This document shows positions 26,781-35,026 of a DNA stretch of 64,000 nucleotides, piece after piece (position 1 is the stretch's first letter; each line of letters opens with the position of its first letter). A model generated the notes under the pieces. It ran no database searches, was not told the DNA's origin, and saw only the letters and a list, made by a program, of their open reading frames with translations. The stretch spans positions 1-64,000 of the forward strand of contig CALXBK010000006.1 of NCBI GenBank assembly GCA_944386545.1, written 5' to 3'. The DNA comes from an uncultured Ruminiclostridium sp. (lineage in GTDB: Bacteria > Bacillota > Clostridia > Oscillospirales > Ruminococcaceae). Position numbers and translations under genes: made by a program.

Positions 26781-27032
26781 TAACATTGCAATGTTCTTAA
26801 ATGGCTTGCGAAGCAAGCTGACCGTGCATTTGCACGGTGAATTTCATATTTAAGGTTATTACAACTTAATTTAAAGTGCCGTAAGGCACGGCGGCTGAAA
26901 GCCGCACTTTTGTGAGCAACGCTCACAAAAGAAATTAACGTTGCAATGTTCTTAAATGGCTTGCGAAGCAAGCCGACCGTGCATTTGCACGGTGAAATTC
27001 ACTTTATAGTGAATTTCATATTTAAGGTTATT
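26781..27032. repeat. Hairpin-rich repeat block
   Basis: Two copies of an 80-97 base unit (26781-26860 and 26936-27032) share TTGCAATGTTCTTAAATGGC, then the hairpins GCTTGCGAAGCAAGC and CCGTGCATTTGCACGG, then ATTTCATATTTAAGGTTATT. A degenerate partial unit precedes them (about 26744-26780). Between the units lie three more hairpins: GTGCCGTAAGGCAC, CGGCTGAAAGCCG and CTTTTGTGAGC/GCTCACAAAAG. No open reading frame explains the block. With the flanking 143-bp copies it accounts for most of the 824 gene-free bases. Confidence 0.75.
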
Positions 27033-27144
27033 ATACCACAACAAAATCCAATAATCAAGTAGTATCTCCCCTCTTTCGCCGCTTTTCTAACAACGCCGGT
27101 ATACAGGAAAAGAAAACCGCACGGCTTTTTATCACCGTGCGACA

Positions 27145-27286
27145 TTCAATAAGGGGCTTGCCTCGTCATTCAACGTGGCAAGCCGCAGCGAAGCTGCGGT
27201 TCAGTTTCAGTTGGGGATTGAACCCCAACTGAAACTGAATATGGAACCCGCCGCCTTAGAGGCGGGGACATCTTGCCTAAGTTATA
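27145..27286 (-). repeat. 143-bp multi-hairpin repeat, copy 4 (inverted)
   Basis: A full-length copy in the opposite orientation to copy 3, ending five bases before the stop codon of the FN3 remnant. The arrangement, an inverted copy directly below an FN3 reading frame, also occurs below the intact cellulase gene (49169-49311). Confidence 0.9.
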
Positions 27287-27290
27287 TCAG

Positions 27291-27671
27291 TTATTTCGTC
27301 TTTGCGTTTACATAAGAGTAACCGCTGTAAAGCGCCGTGCTTCCGCTCATTTTATACGTCCCTATTCTGAATTTATAGGTCGTACCCGATTTAAATCCAC
27401 TCTTGCGGTACTGTACGGTAGAATTGCTTGTAAGCTTGGCTATCCTTACCCATTTGCCGCCCGAATACATCTCAACAATGCAGCCATCGGCGGAGGTGTT
27501 CTTTGTCCGGCTTATGCGAAGTGCGTCTGCGGCTCTGCCCTTTAATTTAAGACCTATTACCGCTGAGGGATTGGTTGATGCGCTGATTGTGGCATATCCG
27601 CCGTAAAGCGTCTCGTTGACTTTCGTTTTATACGCTCTTATTTTGAACTCATAGGCAGCGCCTGCTTTCAT
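27291..27671 (-). pseudogene. Remnant of a secreted FN3-domain hydrolase gene
   Basis: About 125 codons encode part of one fibronectin type III domain and a complete second one. They closely resemble the last FN3 domains of the GH5 cellulase at 49394-51952 (shared LKLKGRAADALR, EMYSGGKWVRIAKLTSNST, YRKSG). There is no signal peptide or catalytic domain. The frame is joined upstream to the terminator of the flotillin gene. A tryptophan conserved in the cellulase repeats (FGWTKN) is changed (ISRTKN), consistent with relaxed selection. It is probably the 3' end left after a deletion. Confidence 0.75.
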
Positions 27672-27680
27672 ATTAACAAT

Positions 27681-27710
27681 AAGGCGCAAGCTCAAATGAG
27701 CCTGCGCCTT
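27681..27710 (-). terminator. Terminator of the flotillin operon
   Basis: AAGGCGCA pairs with TGCGCCTT, extended by an inner GCTCA/TGAGC pairing. It lies just past the flotillin stop codon. The opposite strand has a better T tail (GTTTTGTGTTT), so it may act in both directions. Confidence 0.65.
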
Positions 27711-27719
27711 GTTTTGTGT

Positions 27720-29111
27720 TTATTTATCCAGCATTTTGGGAGAGTTTTCCGGTATTTTTTCACCTAAGAATTTCGGGAGCTCCATTCCCGCCTGGTTGAA
27801 CATATCGCCCAGCGGAGGAATTGACTTCATCATGCCGCTGATAAAATCTGCGGTTGCGGTCTTGCCGTCACCGTTTTTAGAACCTCCGTCCCAGACGGTA
27901 ACCTTATCAATCTTGATATTCTTGACTGCTTCAACCTGAATTTTAAGCAGCTCTTCCATATTGTTTGCGAGTATGAGTCTGATTGCGCTGTCTGCGTTTC
28001 CGCCTGCCGCGCTTACAAGCTCTCTCATACCTTCCGCCTGTCTTACGAGTATCTCCTGAGCGCCCTTTGCCTGCGCTTCCATCTTTGCATACAAAGCGTC
28101 TGCCTCGCCTCGTGCGGTACGGCGTGCAACCTCTGCCTGTGCTTCTGCCTCGATTTCAGCCTGTTCCTTGGCAATCTTCGCCTTAACGATGATGTCCGCC
28201 TGCTGAGTAGCCGTTTCAAGTGCGGCACGGGTTTGTTCTGCCTGTTGCTGTGCTATGTAGGCTTCTTCCTTTGCCTTTGCAGCCTGTACGGCTTCTGCCG
28301 CGGTTGCAATACGCATAGATTCCGCTTCCTTTTCACGTCTTAACGCCTCGGACTGAGCAACCTCAATTCGGGATTCGTTTTCACCCTTGATGGCAAGAGC
28401 GTTAGCAGCCGCTACCTGGATACGCTCGTCACGCTGTGCGTTAGCCTGACCGATTTCACCGTCTCTGTTCTTTTCCGCAACGGATTTCTTAGCGTCGTTG
28501 ATAGCCTTAGCCGCCGCCTCTTTACCGAGAGCGTCGATGTAACCCGACTCATCGTTGATGTCCGTTACGTTTACATTGATAAGTCTGAGACCTATCTTTT
28601 TAAGCTCGATTTCAACGTTGTTTGAAACCGCTACGAGGAACTTGTCACGATCTGTGTTGATTTCCTCGATTTCCATTGTTGCGATAACAAGACGGAGCTG
28701 ACCTACGATAATATCCTTTGCAAGCTCCTGGATTTCCTGAAGCTGAAGTCCCAAAAGACGCTCGGCGGCATTCTGCATTATACCTGTTTCGGTAGAAATG
28801 CCGACGGTAAATCTTGAAGGCACGTCAACACGGATGTTCTGCTTTGAAAGCGCGCTCTTTAAGTCAACATTTATCGACATGGGAGTGAGGTCCATGAACT
28901 GATAGGACTGAAGCAGAGGCACGATGAAAGCCGCACCGCCGTGAATACATTTTGCGCTTCTTGCCTGGCCGTTCTTGTCTGTTCCGACTTTACCGTAAAT
29001 TACGAGAATTTTGTCTGATGGGCATTTGCGGTAACGGGAAAGTATACCCGCGATAAGAGCGAACAGTACTACCGCCGCCACGCATATCACCACTAAAATT
29101 TCAATAGGCAT
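27720..29111 (-). CDS. floT: Flotillin-like SPFH-domain membrane protein
   Basis: A 463-residue protein with an N-terminal membrane anchor (about residues 3-25), an SPFH domain (about 30-200) and a long Ala/Glu-rich coiled coil (about 200-370) with the repeats typical of flotillins. The ATG at 29111 is chosen for its GGAGG at eight-base spacing. An ATG five codons upstream has none. Flotillins oligomerise at membranes and organise microdomains. The preceding NfeD gene is the classical partner (as in B. subtilis yuaF-floT), which supports the call. Confidence 0.9.
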   Translation of the reverse strand: MPIEILVVICVAAVVLFALIAGILSRYRKCPSDKILVIYGKVGTDKNGQARSAKCIHGGAAFIVPLLQSYQFMDLTPMSINVDLKSALSKQNIRVDVPSRFTVGISTETGIMQNAAERLLGLQLQEIQELAKDIIVGQLRLVIATMEIEEINTDRDKFLVAVSNNVEIELKKIGLRLINVNVTDINDESGYIDALGKEAAAKAINDAKKSVAEKNRDGEIGQANAQRDERIQVAAANALAIKGENESRIEVAQSEALRREKEAESMRIATAAEAVQAAKAKEEAYIAQQQAEQTRAALETATQQADIIVKAKIAKEQAEIEAEAQAEVARRTARGEADALYAKMEAQAKGAQEILVRQAEGMRELVSAAGGNADSAIRLILANNMEELLKIQVEAVKNIKIDKVTVWDGGSKNGDGKTATADFISGMMKSIPPLGDMFNQAGMELPKFLGEKIPENSPKMLDK

Positions 29112-29164
29112 TTGTGTTTCCTCCAAAATAATTTATCAATACCGCAAAATCTGCGGAAATTGCC

Positions 29165-29776
29165 TTAATCTTCTTTCTCGACTATCAGCACATCGCCTCT
29201 GATGTCAATAATGCGTACCTCTGCACCTGTGGGTATAAGCTCGCTGTCATCGGTCATTGCTTCAAGCTCTATAAAGCGCTCTCCCGTTGAAACCGTAACC
29301 TTGCCCTGTCCCGAAGCATCCGCAGGTATGGGAATGTACACCCTGCATTTTTCTCCGAGCAGCTTGACGAGCTCTATGTTTCCGCTTTGCGTGAGCTTTG
29401 CGCTGAGCTGTATCAGCTTTGCAACGCCTAACATCGCAAGAAATCCCAGTACAATTCCGACAACAACCGCAATTGCAACGTGAAGTCCGAGCGAAAGACA
29501 AATAACTCCCGTCCAGCCAAAAACGCACAAAAAGGTCATAATTCCTTGCAGTGTAAAAAGCTGCATAGTGCCGAAATCCGCAGCGTCGCCTGCCGTACCG
29601 TCATGTATGCCGCCGTCGGGAATATCCGTCACATCGGGCATTTCGGTTGAGGCAGAATCTCCGCCCGCTCCGATAAGAAGCAGGATCGTCTGTATTATAA
29701 TTACTATTGTTGAGGGTATTGCTATGCAGTAAAATACCTGCGCCGCAATTCCGAGTGACGCCCACCATTCAAACAT
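29165..29776 (-). CDS. NfeD-family membrane protein
   Basis: A 203-residue protein with an N-terminal helix (about 12-37), a variable Asp/Gly/Thr-rich loop, two more helices (about 75-120) and a C-terminal OB-fold domain (about 130-200; GEKCRVYIPIPADASGQGKV and EVRIIDIRGDVLIVEKED). It is the standard short NfeD partner of a flotillin, lying 53 bases upstream of that gene in the same operon. It is presumed to interact with the SPFH oligomer. Confidence 0.85.
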   Translation of the reverse strand: MFEWWASLGIAAQVFYCIAIPSTIVIIIQTILLLIGAGGDSASTEMPDVTDIPDGGIHDGTAGDAADFGTMQLFTLQGIMTFLCVFGWTGVICLSLGLHVAIAVVVGIVLGFLAMLGVAKLIQLSAKLTQSGNIELVKLLGEKCRVYIPIPADASGQGKVTVSTGERFIELEAMTDDSELIPTGAEVRIIDIRGDVLIVEKED

Positions 29777-29806
29777 ATTAAACTCCCCTTTCCAAAATGA
29801 CTTCTA

Positions 29807-30403
29807 TTATTCCGAATTGCTGTAATAGCCAAGAGTCAACAGCATAAGAAAGCTCTTATCGGATATAACCCACTCGCCGTCGGTGTAGCGAAATTCTATC
29901 TCAAGCTCAAACGGCTCGGATTTGAATTTGTCATCCCCGATAAGCGGCTCGATGTAGTCCATCTGAGCTTCAAAATCGTGCTTAAGTCCGGCATTGATGT
30001 CGGAATCGGTTTTTTCGCCAAATTTTTCTAAATCGAACGAGGTGAATTTTCCTTTGACTGAGCCTGTTCTTGTGTCCATGTTCATCGTTTCCGTAAGATT
30101 ATCATAGCTGACATAGCTTGTAAACAGCTTATACAGCACCTGCGAATATCGCTCCGTCCACGCCTGCTCGAACTCCATATCCGCATCGGTAAAATACAGC
30201 TCAACGCTGTAAGACGAAAAGCTCCTGCAATAGCCCGCAACCGCGTCGTAATCCTTTTTTTCGGTAAGCTCGAAAACGGTTTCTATTACTTCCTTTGGGG
30301 AAAGCGTTTCTTCGTTGCCGTCCGGCTGTTCCTCCTTTGAGGAACAGCCCGAAAGAAGTGTAACCGCCGCGAGCAAGGCCGCTATAATTCTTTTATATTT
30401 CAC
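29807..30403 (-). CDS. Lipoprotein heading the flotillin operon
   Basis: A 198-residue protein with a lipoprotein signal (LLAAVTLLSGC, acylated Cys at residue 20) and a soluble domain of about 175 residues rich in aromatic and acidic residues. The fold is unrecognised, possibly of the small NTF2/DUF5105-like lipoprotein kind. The start is GTG with GGAGAAGCG upstream. It is the first gene of the operon and lies behind the 15-bp palindrome shared with the divergent regulator, so it is probably controlled by that regulator. Confidence 0.8.
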   Translation of the reverse strand: MKYKRIIAALLAAVTLLSGCSSKEEQPDGNEETLSPKEVIETVFELTEKKDYDAVAGYCRSFSSYSVELYFTDADMEFEQAWTERYSQVLYKLFTSYVSYDNLTETMNMDTRTGSVKGKFTSFDLEKFGEKTDSDINAGLKHDFEAQMDYIEPLIGDDKFKSEPFELEIEFRYTDGEWVISDKSFLMLLTLGYYSNSE

Positions 30404-30430
30404 ACGCTTCTCCTTTTACGTCAGTTGAAT

Positions 30431-30445
30431 GTAAATTTAATTTAC
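30431..30445. promoter_or_regulatory. Palindromic operator, site 1
   Basis: GTAAATTTAATTTAC, a perfect 7-1-7 palindrome, four bases downstream of the -10 box of the lipoprotein-NfeD-flotillin promoter. An identical copy lies at 30642-30656. Confidence 0.75.
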
Positions 30446-30449
30446 CTTA

Positions 30450-30477
30450 ATTATATCACGTTTTTAGTAAATGTCAA
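30450..30477 (-). promoter_or_regulatory. Sigma-A promoter of the lipoprotein-NfeD-flotillin operon
   Basis: On the minus strand TTGACA (30477-30472), 16 bases, TATAAT (30455-30450). Operator site 1 covers the expected transcription start. Confidence 0.75.
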
Positions 30478-30598
30478 TACACTAACAGCCGCAAAATCGA
30501 AAATAGTCATACTGCACATTAAACGTTATATTCTTTTGTGCAAAAAAGAGAAATTGGCAAATTGCGCCCGTTTTTGTAAAAAAATTTACCGCTGACAC

Positions 30599-30627
30599 TT
30601 GATTTTTTTCAAGCTATCTGTTACACT
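30599..30627 (+). promoter_or_regulatory. Promoter of the XRE regulator gene
   Basis: TTGATT (30599-30604), 17 bases, TACACT (30622-30627), with operator site 2 just downstream. Confidence 0.6.
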
Positions 30628-30641
30628 AAAGTAAACAAAAA

Positions 30642-30656
30642 GTAAATTTAATTTAC
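30642..30656. promoter_or_regulatory. Palindromic operator, site 2
   Basis: GTAAATTTAATTTAC, identical to 30431-30445, 14 bases after the -10 box of the regulator's own promoter. Two copies at divergent promoters are the usual sign of an autoregulated repressor controlling its neighbour. Confidence 0.75.
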
Positions 30657-30693
30657 CATTCGGTAATTAATTGTAACCGAGGAAGGAGGACTT

Positions 30694-31218
30694 ATGAACT
30701 CTGCGGAGCTTGGAAAAAGGATAAAAGAAGCACGGCTCGCCAAAAAGATGACTCAGTCGGAGCTTGTAGGCACATTTATAACAAGGAATATGCTAAGCAG
30801 AATAGAAAGCGGAAACGCCTGCCCCTCGGTAAAGACGCTCGAATATCTTGCAGGCAGGCTTGATTTGCCTGCGGGAAGCCTTATATCGGATTACGGCGAG
30901 GTGCTGAAAACTCAGGAAACAAGCTGTGAAAGGCTGATAGAAGCAAAACGGCTGTATACGCAGGGCGACTTTGACAATGCGGGAAAAGCGGCGGAAGAGC
31001 TGACGGACGGAGATTTTTCGGACGAGGCGGCGGCAATTTTGGCGCGCTGTCGGTTAAATCAAGCGCAGGAGGCGATGAAAGGCGGAGATAACGCCAAAGC
31101 CGCAGGTCTTGCCAAAGAAGCGATAAAATATTCCGAAACGGGAATATACCGTTCCCGCGATACACAAACGCAGGCGGTGCTTTTACTTGACGAGGCGGCA
31201 AGAAAGATAATAGGATAG
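30694..31218 (+). CDS. XRE-family regulator with helical repeat domain
   Basis: A 174-residue protein. The N-terminal helix-turn-helix (about residues 6-65) has GKRIKEARLAKKMTQSELVGTFITRNMLSRIESGNACPSVKTLEYLA. An Ala-rich helical domain resembling TPR repeats (about 80-170) may sense a ligand or peptide. A GAAGGAGGA site precedes the ATG. It is divergent from the lipoprotein-NfeD-flotillin operon, with the same 15-bp palindrome at both promoters, and is therefore the likely repressor of both. The following acetyltransferase gene starts eight bases later and is probably cotranscribed. Confidence 0.88.
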   Translation: MNSAELGKRIKEARLAKKMTQSELVGTFITRNMLSRIESGNACPSVKTLEYLAGRLDLPAGSLISDYGEVLKTQETSCERLIEAKRLYTQGDFDNAGKAAEELTDGDFSDEAAAILARCRLNQAQEAMKGGDNAKAAGLAKEAIKYSETGIYRSRDTQTQAVLLLDEAARKIIG

Positions 31219-31225
31219 GTGTTTT

Positions 31226-32062
31226 ATGGAATACACAGAGCTTTACAAAATATACTGCGAACGCTTTGAAAATTACCCTCTTTCGTATGAAACGTTCTGT
31301 GACATGCTGAATTTCGGCGGCTCAGCTAAAATTTTTGAAGAATACAGGGACGGTGTGCCTGCGGGCTTTTGCGTTGCACAGGGCAGTGCCGTTACCCTTT
31401 TGTGCGTAAAAAAAGAGTACGAAAAAAACAAAATCGGCAGTAAGCTTTTAAGCCGCGCCGAGCAGTATCTTGCAGGCAGAGGGCAAAAGCGCATTTCCCT
31501 GGGGCTTGGCGGAAGTTATATTTTCCAGGGTGTGCCGACCGACTGCGAATGTGGGGATTTTTTTGAAAAGCACGGGTATAGGACGGATTACGAAACCGCC
31601 AACATGGAGCTGTCAAAGGAAAACTACCGCGGAAAGCTGACAGGCGAATTTCCTGCTCCGGGCGGCGTTACCTTCCGCTTTTCAAACGATGGAGATAAGG
31701 AAAAAATACTTAAGGCGGTTGACAGCGTTGATACGGGCTGGACGGGGATTTTCAGGGAGGCTGACGAAGCTGTACTGATAGCCGAGGTAAACGGAGAAAT
31801 CGCAGGCTTTGAGCTTGTGTCGGATACGGGCGGTCTGTTTATGAAGGAGGGTATAAAGCACGGCTGTATCGGCTGTGTCGGCGTTGTACCGAAATACCGC
31901 AGACAGGGTATCGGTCTTGCCATGACCGCATACGGCTCTGATTATCTTATTAGCCTTGGCTGCGAATTTATCCAGCTTTTGTTCCTCGTGAGAATAAACT
32001 GGTACGGCAAGCTCGGATATGAGGTGACAAGCACTCAGAAAATGATGTATAAAAATCTATAA
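31226..32062 (+). CDS. GNAT-family N-acetyltransferase, two-domain
   Basis: A 278-residue protein. The C-terminal half holds a clear GNAT fold (about 130-278), with the acetyl-CoA loop VGVVPKYRRQGIGLAM. The N-terminal half (about 1-120) contains a second, weaker GNAT-like domain (VKKEYEKNKIGSKLLSRAEQYL). The acceptor is unknown. It is cotranscribed with the XRE regulator and followed by a strong terminator. Confidence 0.85.
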   Translation: MEYTELYKIYCERFENYPLSYETFCDMLNFGGSAKIFEEYRDGVPAGFCVAQGSAVTLLCVKKEYEKNKIGSKLLSRAEQYLAGRGQKRISLGLGGSYIFQGVPTDCECGDFFEKHGYRTDYETANMELSKENYRGKLTGEFPAPGGVTFRFSNDGDKEKILKAVDSVDTGWTGIFREADEAVLIAEVNGEIAGFELVSDTGGLFMKEGIKHGCIGCVGVVPKYRRQGIGLAMTAYGSDYLISLGCEFIQLLFLVRINWYGKLGYEVTSTQKMMYKNL

Positions 32063-32077
32063 GAATATATAAAAATA

Positions 32078-32104
32078 TCGCCGACTTCCGTCGGCGAATT
32101 TTTT
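32078..32104 (+). terminator. Terminator of the XRE-acetyltransferase operon
   Basis: TCGCCGAC, loop TTCC, GTCGGCGA, then seven T residues. Confidence 0.9.
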
Positions 32105-32106
32105 AC

Positions 32107-32278
32107 GGCAGCACCGCACAAAAATTTTGCGCCGGATGTGCTGTCAATTTTTTCGTCCAACGAAACAAAAAACGCAGTGAATACTTTGTGTATTCACGAG
32201 TATTTTTGTAAAGTGTGACGGAAAAAGTGCAAACAGATGGTGTGCAAAGCCGTCAAGCGGTCTTTGTGCAGTGTTGCC
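32107..32278. mobile_element. Short MITE-like element with imperfect terminal inverted repeats
   Basis: A 172-base segment bounded by GGCAGCACCGCACAA (32107-32121) and TTGTGCAGTGTTGCC (32264-32278), 15-base inverted ends with two mismatches. It holds no reading frame. It contains a TGAATAC/GTATTCA hairpin, and a terminal stretch is shared with 7211-7244. It sits between an operon terminator and the copZ stop codon. A target-site duplication is not evident, so the boundaries are tentative. Confidence 0.5.
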
Positions 32279-32503
32279 TTATACATTTTCGGTTGTAATT
32301 CCTTTAAGCTCATAGCCCGCAGTCTGAACAGCTTCCGCTAATTTTTCTCCGGACAGCGGCTCTCTGCTGATTATTACGGTTTCTCCCCTTTCGTGGGAGG
32401 ACTCCGCGTTTTTCACCTTAAAGGTGTCCTTTATTGCCTTTGTCATGTGTGCTTCGCACATAGGACACATCATTCCCTCAATTTTAAGTGTTGTTTTTAT
32501 CAT
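32279..32503 (-). CDS. copZ: Copper chaperone / heavy-metal-associated domain protein
   Basis: A 74-residue single HMA domain with the metal motif GMMCPMC (residues 10-16) and a ferredoxin-like beta-alpha-beta pattern. It is expected to bind Cu(I) and hand it to the ATPase encoded just upstream. It is the last gene of the csoR-copA-copZ operon. The stop codon abuts the repeat element ending at 32278. Confidence 0.88.
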   Translation of the reverse strand: MIKTTLKIEGMMCPMCEAHMTKAIKDTFKVKNAESSHERGETVIISREPLSGEKLAEAVQTAGYELKGITTENV

Positions 32504-32525
32504 TTTATTTATTCCTTTCTGCGGT

Positions 32526-35018
32526 TTACTGCCGCTTTATTGATTTAACCCTATAACCCTGCTTTTCCACCGCCTTTGTAAGCAGCTTTTCACTCACCGG
32601 CTTTGAAAGCTCAAGCTCTGCCGTTCCTCTTTTATAATCCGGCTTTGCGGATATTACCTGCGGCAATGCTTCAAGAGCCTTTTTTACATGGCTCTCGCAA
32701 TGCCCGCACATCATTCCATCTATCTCCATTATTACACAGCCGTCTGTATCGACGTTCCGTGCCTTGACGTCTTTTGCTTCATGCCCGAAACGGTACGGCT
32801 TGAAGAAATTAAGCCTCAGCGCATTAAGCACCACGCACACGCTTGACAGGCTCATTGCCGCCGCCGCAAACATGGGGCTGAGAGTAATTCCGAGAGAGGC
32901 GAAAACTCCTGCCGCAAGCGGTATTCCGATAATGTTGTAGATAAACGCCCAGAAAAGGTTTTCCTTGATTATTGTGAGAGTTCTGCGGCTCAGACGTATC
33001 GCCGCCGCAACTCCCGACAGCCCGCTTTTCATAACCACCACATCAGCCGAGTCTATGGCAACGTCCGTGCCTGTGCCGATTGCTATTCCCGTATCGGCGC
33101 TTGCAAGGGCGGGAGCGTCGTTTATACCGTCGCCCACCATTGCTGTACCTGCTGCTGTTTTCAGCCTTGCTACCTGCGCCGCCTTTTCTTGGGGAAGCAC
33201 CTCGGAAATAACCTCGTCCACTCCCGCAATTTTTGCGGTTGCATTTGCGGTGCGGGCATTGTCGCCCGTCAGCATTACGGTTTTTATGCCCATTCGTTTA
33301 AGCTCGGATATGGCTTTGGGGCTGTCCTCCTTTACCGTATCCGCAACGGAAATCATACCGAGCAGTTTTTTGTTTCTCGCAAACAAAAGCGGAGTTTTTC
33401 CCTGTTCGCAGAGGAGCTCGGCGTTGCTTTGCGTTTGCTTGTCAAGCTCGCAGAGGGTGCTTATATATTTTACGCTTCCTCCGACAAGCTCGTTGTTACC
33501 CAAAACAGCTTTAAGACCGTTTCCCGCAAATACGGCAAAATCCGTAACATCAACTGCTTTTATACCGTTTTCGCTTGCGTATTCGGTTATTGCCCTGCCC
33601 AGAGGGTGCTCGCTCTTTGCTTCAAGAGACGCCGCCGCAGTAAGCAGTTCTTCACTCGTTATGCCGCTTATGGGGATTATATCCGTCACCTTAGGCTCGC
33701 CCTTTGTTATAGTACCTGTCTTGTCAAGCGCCGCTATGCGGGTTTTGCCCGCCTGTTCAAGTGCGGCGGCGGTTTTGAAGAGTATGCCGTTTTTAGCACC
33801 CACGCCGCTTCCTGCCATTATTGCCACAGGCGTTGCAAGTCCGAGCGAGCAGGGACAGCTTATCACAAGTACCGCTATCGCCCTTGACAAAGCAAAGGAA
33901 AATTCTGCTCCGAGTATCAGCCAGACAATTGCGGTAACAAGGGCTATCGTCAGCACCACGGGTACAAAAACCCCCGCTACCCTGTCAGCAATTCTTGAAA
34001 TGGGCGCTTTTTGTGCCGTTGCGTCGCTTACAAGCTTTATAATGCGTGAAAGCGAGGTTTCCTCTCCTACCCTCGTCGCCTCGCACTTTAAAAAGCCGGA
34101 GGTGTTTATGCAAGCCGCCGCAACGCTGTCGCCCGCCGCCTTGTCAACAGGTATGCTCTCGCCTGTCAGTGCGGATTCATTTACTGCGCTCACTCCCTCA
34201 AGCACAACCCCGTCGGCGGGTATGCTTTCACCCGGCCGCACGGTAAAAATATCTCCCTTGCGAAGGGTATCGGCAGAAACGGTCAGCTCCTCGCCGTTTC
34301 TTATTACAGTAGCGGTTTTCGGAGCGAGCTTTATAAGGCTGTTCAGCGCATCGGCGGTTTTTCCCTTTGAACGCGCTTCAAGCAGCTTTCCTACTGTTAT
34401 CAGAGTCAGTATCATTGCGGCGGATTCAAAATAAAGCTCGTGCGTATATCCTGCCGCCCGCGCGGTATCGCCGACAAGCTGTGCGTCTGTAATCAAAAAC
34501 AGCACATACACGCTCCAGCCAAAGGAAGCCGCAGAGCCGAGTGACACCAGCGTGTCCATATTCGGCGACAGGTGAATTGCCCCCTTAAAGCCGTTTATAA
34601 AGAATTTTTGATTTATTACCATGACAATGCCGCTGAGCAGCAGCTGAACAAGCCCTGTCGCCGCATAGTTTTCGTGAAAGAACGCGGGGAGCGGAAGTCC
34701 CAGCATACTTTGCCCCATCGAAAAGTACATCAGCGCCGCAAGGAAAACGATTGACGAAATCAGCCGTATCAGAATATTGCCGCTTTCGTGATTTACCTCA
34801 GGCTCGCTTCGTGTTTTTTCTCCCGAAGCCACAGCACCGTACCCCGCCTTTTTTACAGCGGAGATAACAGCGGAGCTTTTTACGTTGCCCTCAACAGTCA
34901 TGGAGTTTGTCAGCAGATTTACCGAGCAGGCGCTGACTCCCTGCACAGCCGAAACCGCTTTTTCGACTCTTGCACTGCAAGCGGCGCAGGTCATTCCCGT
35001 AACATCGTATTTTTGCAT
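32526..35018 (-). CDS. copA: Copper-exporting P1B-type ATPase with HMA domains at both ends
   Basis: An 830-residue protein that pumps Cu(I) across the membrane. The N-terminal HMA domain (about 1-68) has GMTCAACS. The core has TGES, the metal-site SCPCSLGLATP in helix 6, phosphorylation site DKTGT, the HP dipeptide in SEHPLG, and GDGINDAP. After the last membrane helices it has a second HMA domain (about 760-830) with GMMCGHCES. Most CopA proteins carry HMA domains only at the N-terminus, so the C-terminal one is notable. It lies nine bases after csoR. Confidence 0.95.
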   Translation of the reverse strand: MQKYDVTGMTCAACSARVEKAVSAVQGVSACSVNLLTNSMTVEGNVKSSAVISAVKKAGYGAVASGEKTRSEPEVNHESGNILIRLISSIVFLAALMYFSMGQSMLGLPLPAFFHENYAATGLVQLLLSGIVMVINQKFFINGFKGAIHLSPNMDTLVSLGSAASFGWSVYVLFLITDAQLVGDTARAAGYTHELYFESAAMILTLITVGKLLEARSKGKTADALNSLIKLAPKTATVIRNGEELTVSADTLRKGDIFTVRPGESIPADGVVLEGVSAVNESALTGESIPVDKAAGDSVAAACINTSGFLKCEATRVGEETSLSRIIKLVSDATAQKAPISRIADRVAGVFVPVVLTIALVTAIVWLILGAEFSFALSRAIAVLVISCPCSLGLATPVAIMAGSGVGAKNGILFKTAAALEQAGKTRIAALDKTGTITKGEPKVTDIIPISGITSEELLTAAASLEAKSEHPLGRAITEYASENGIKAVDVTDFAVFAGNGLKAVLGNNELVGGSVKYISTLCELDKQTQSNAELLCEQGKTPLLFARNKKLLGMISVADTVKEDSPKAISELKRMGIKTVMLTGDNARTANATAKIAGVDEVISEVLPQEKAAQVARLKTAAGTAMVGDGINDAPALASADTGIAIGTGTDVAIDSADVVVMKSGLSGVAAAIRLSRRTLTIIKENLFWAFIYNIIGIPLAAGVFASLGITLSPMFAAAAMSLSSVCVVLNALRLNFFKPYRFGHEAKDVKARNVDTDGCVIMEIDGMMCGHCESHVKKALEALPQVISAKPDYKRGTAELELSKPVSEKLLTKAVEKQGYRVKSIKRQ

Positions 35019-35026
35019 AATACCTC

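Noticed and set aside
26781-27032. CRISPR array
   Set aside because: The repeated units are long, contain their own hairpins, occur only twice in full, and are not separated by uniform unique spacers. No cas gene is nearby.
33189-33887. A 232-codon open frame antisense to copA, and other long antisense frames such as 32965-34434
   Set aside because: They are shadows of the strong coding pattern of copA, with no ribosome site and no recognisable domain.
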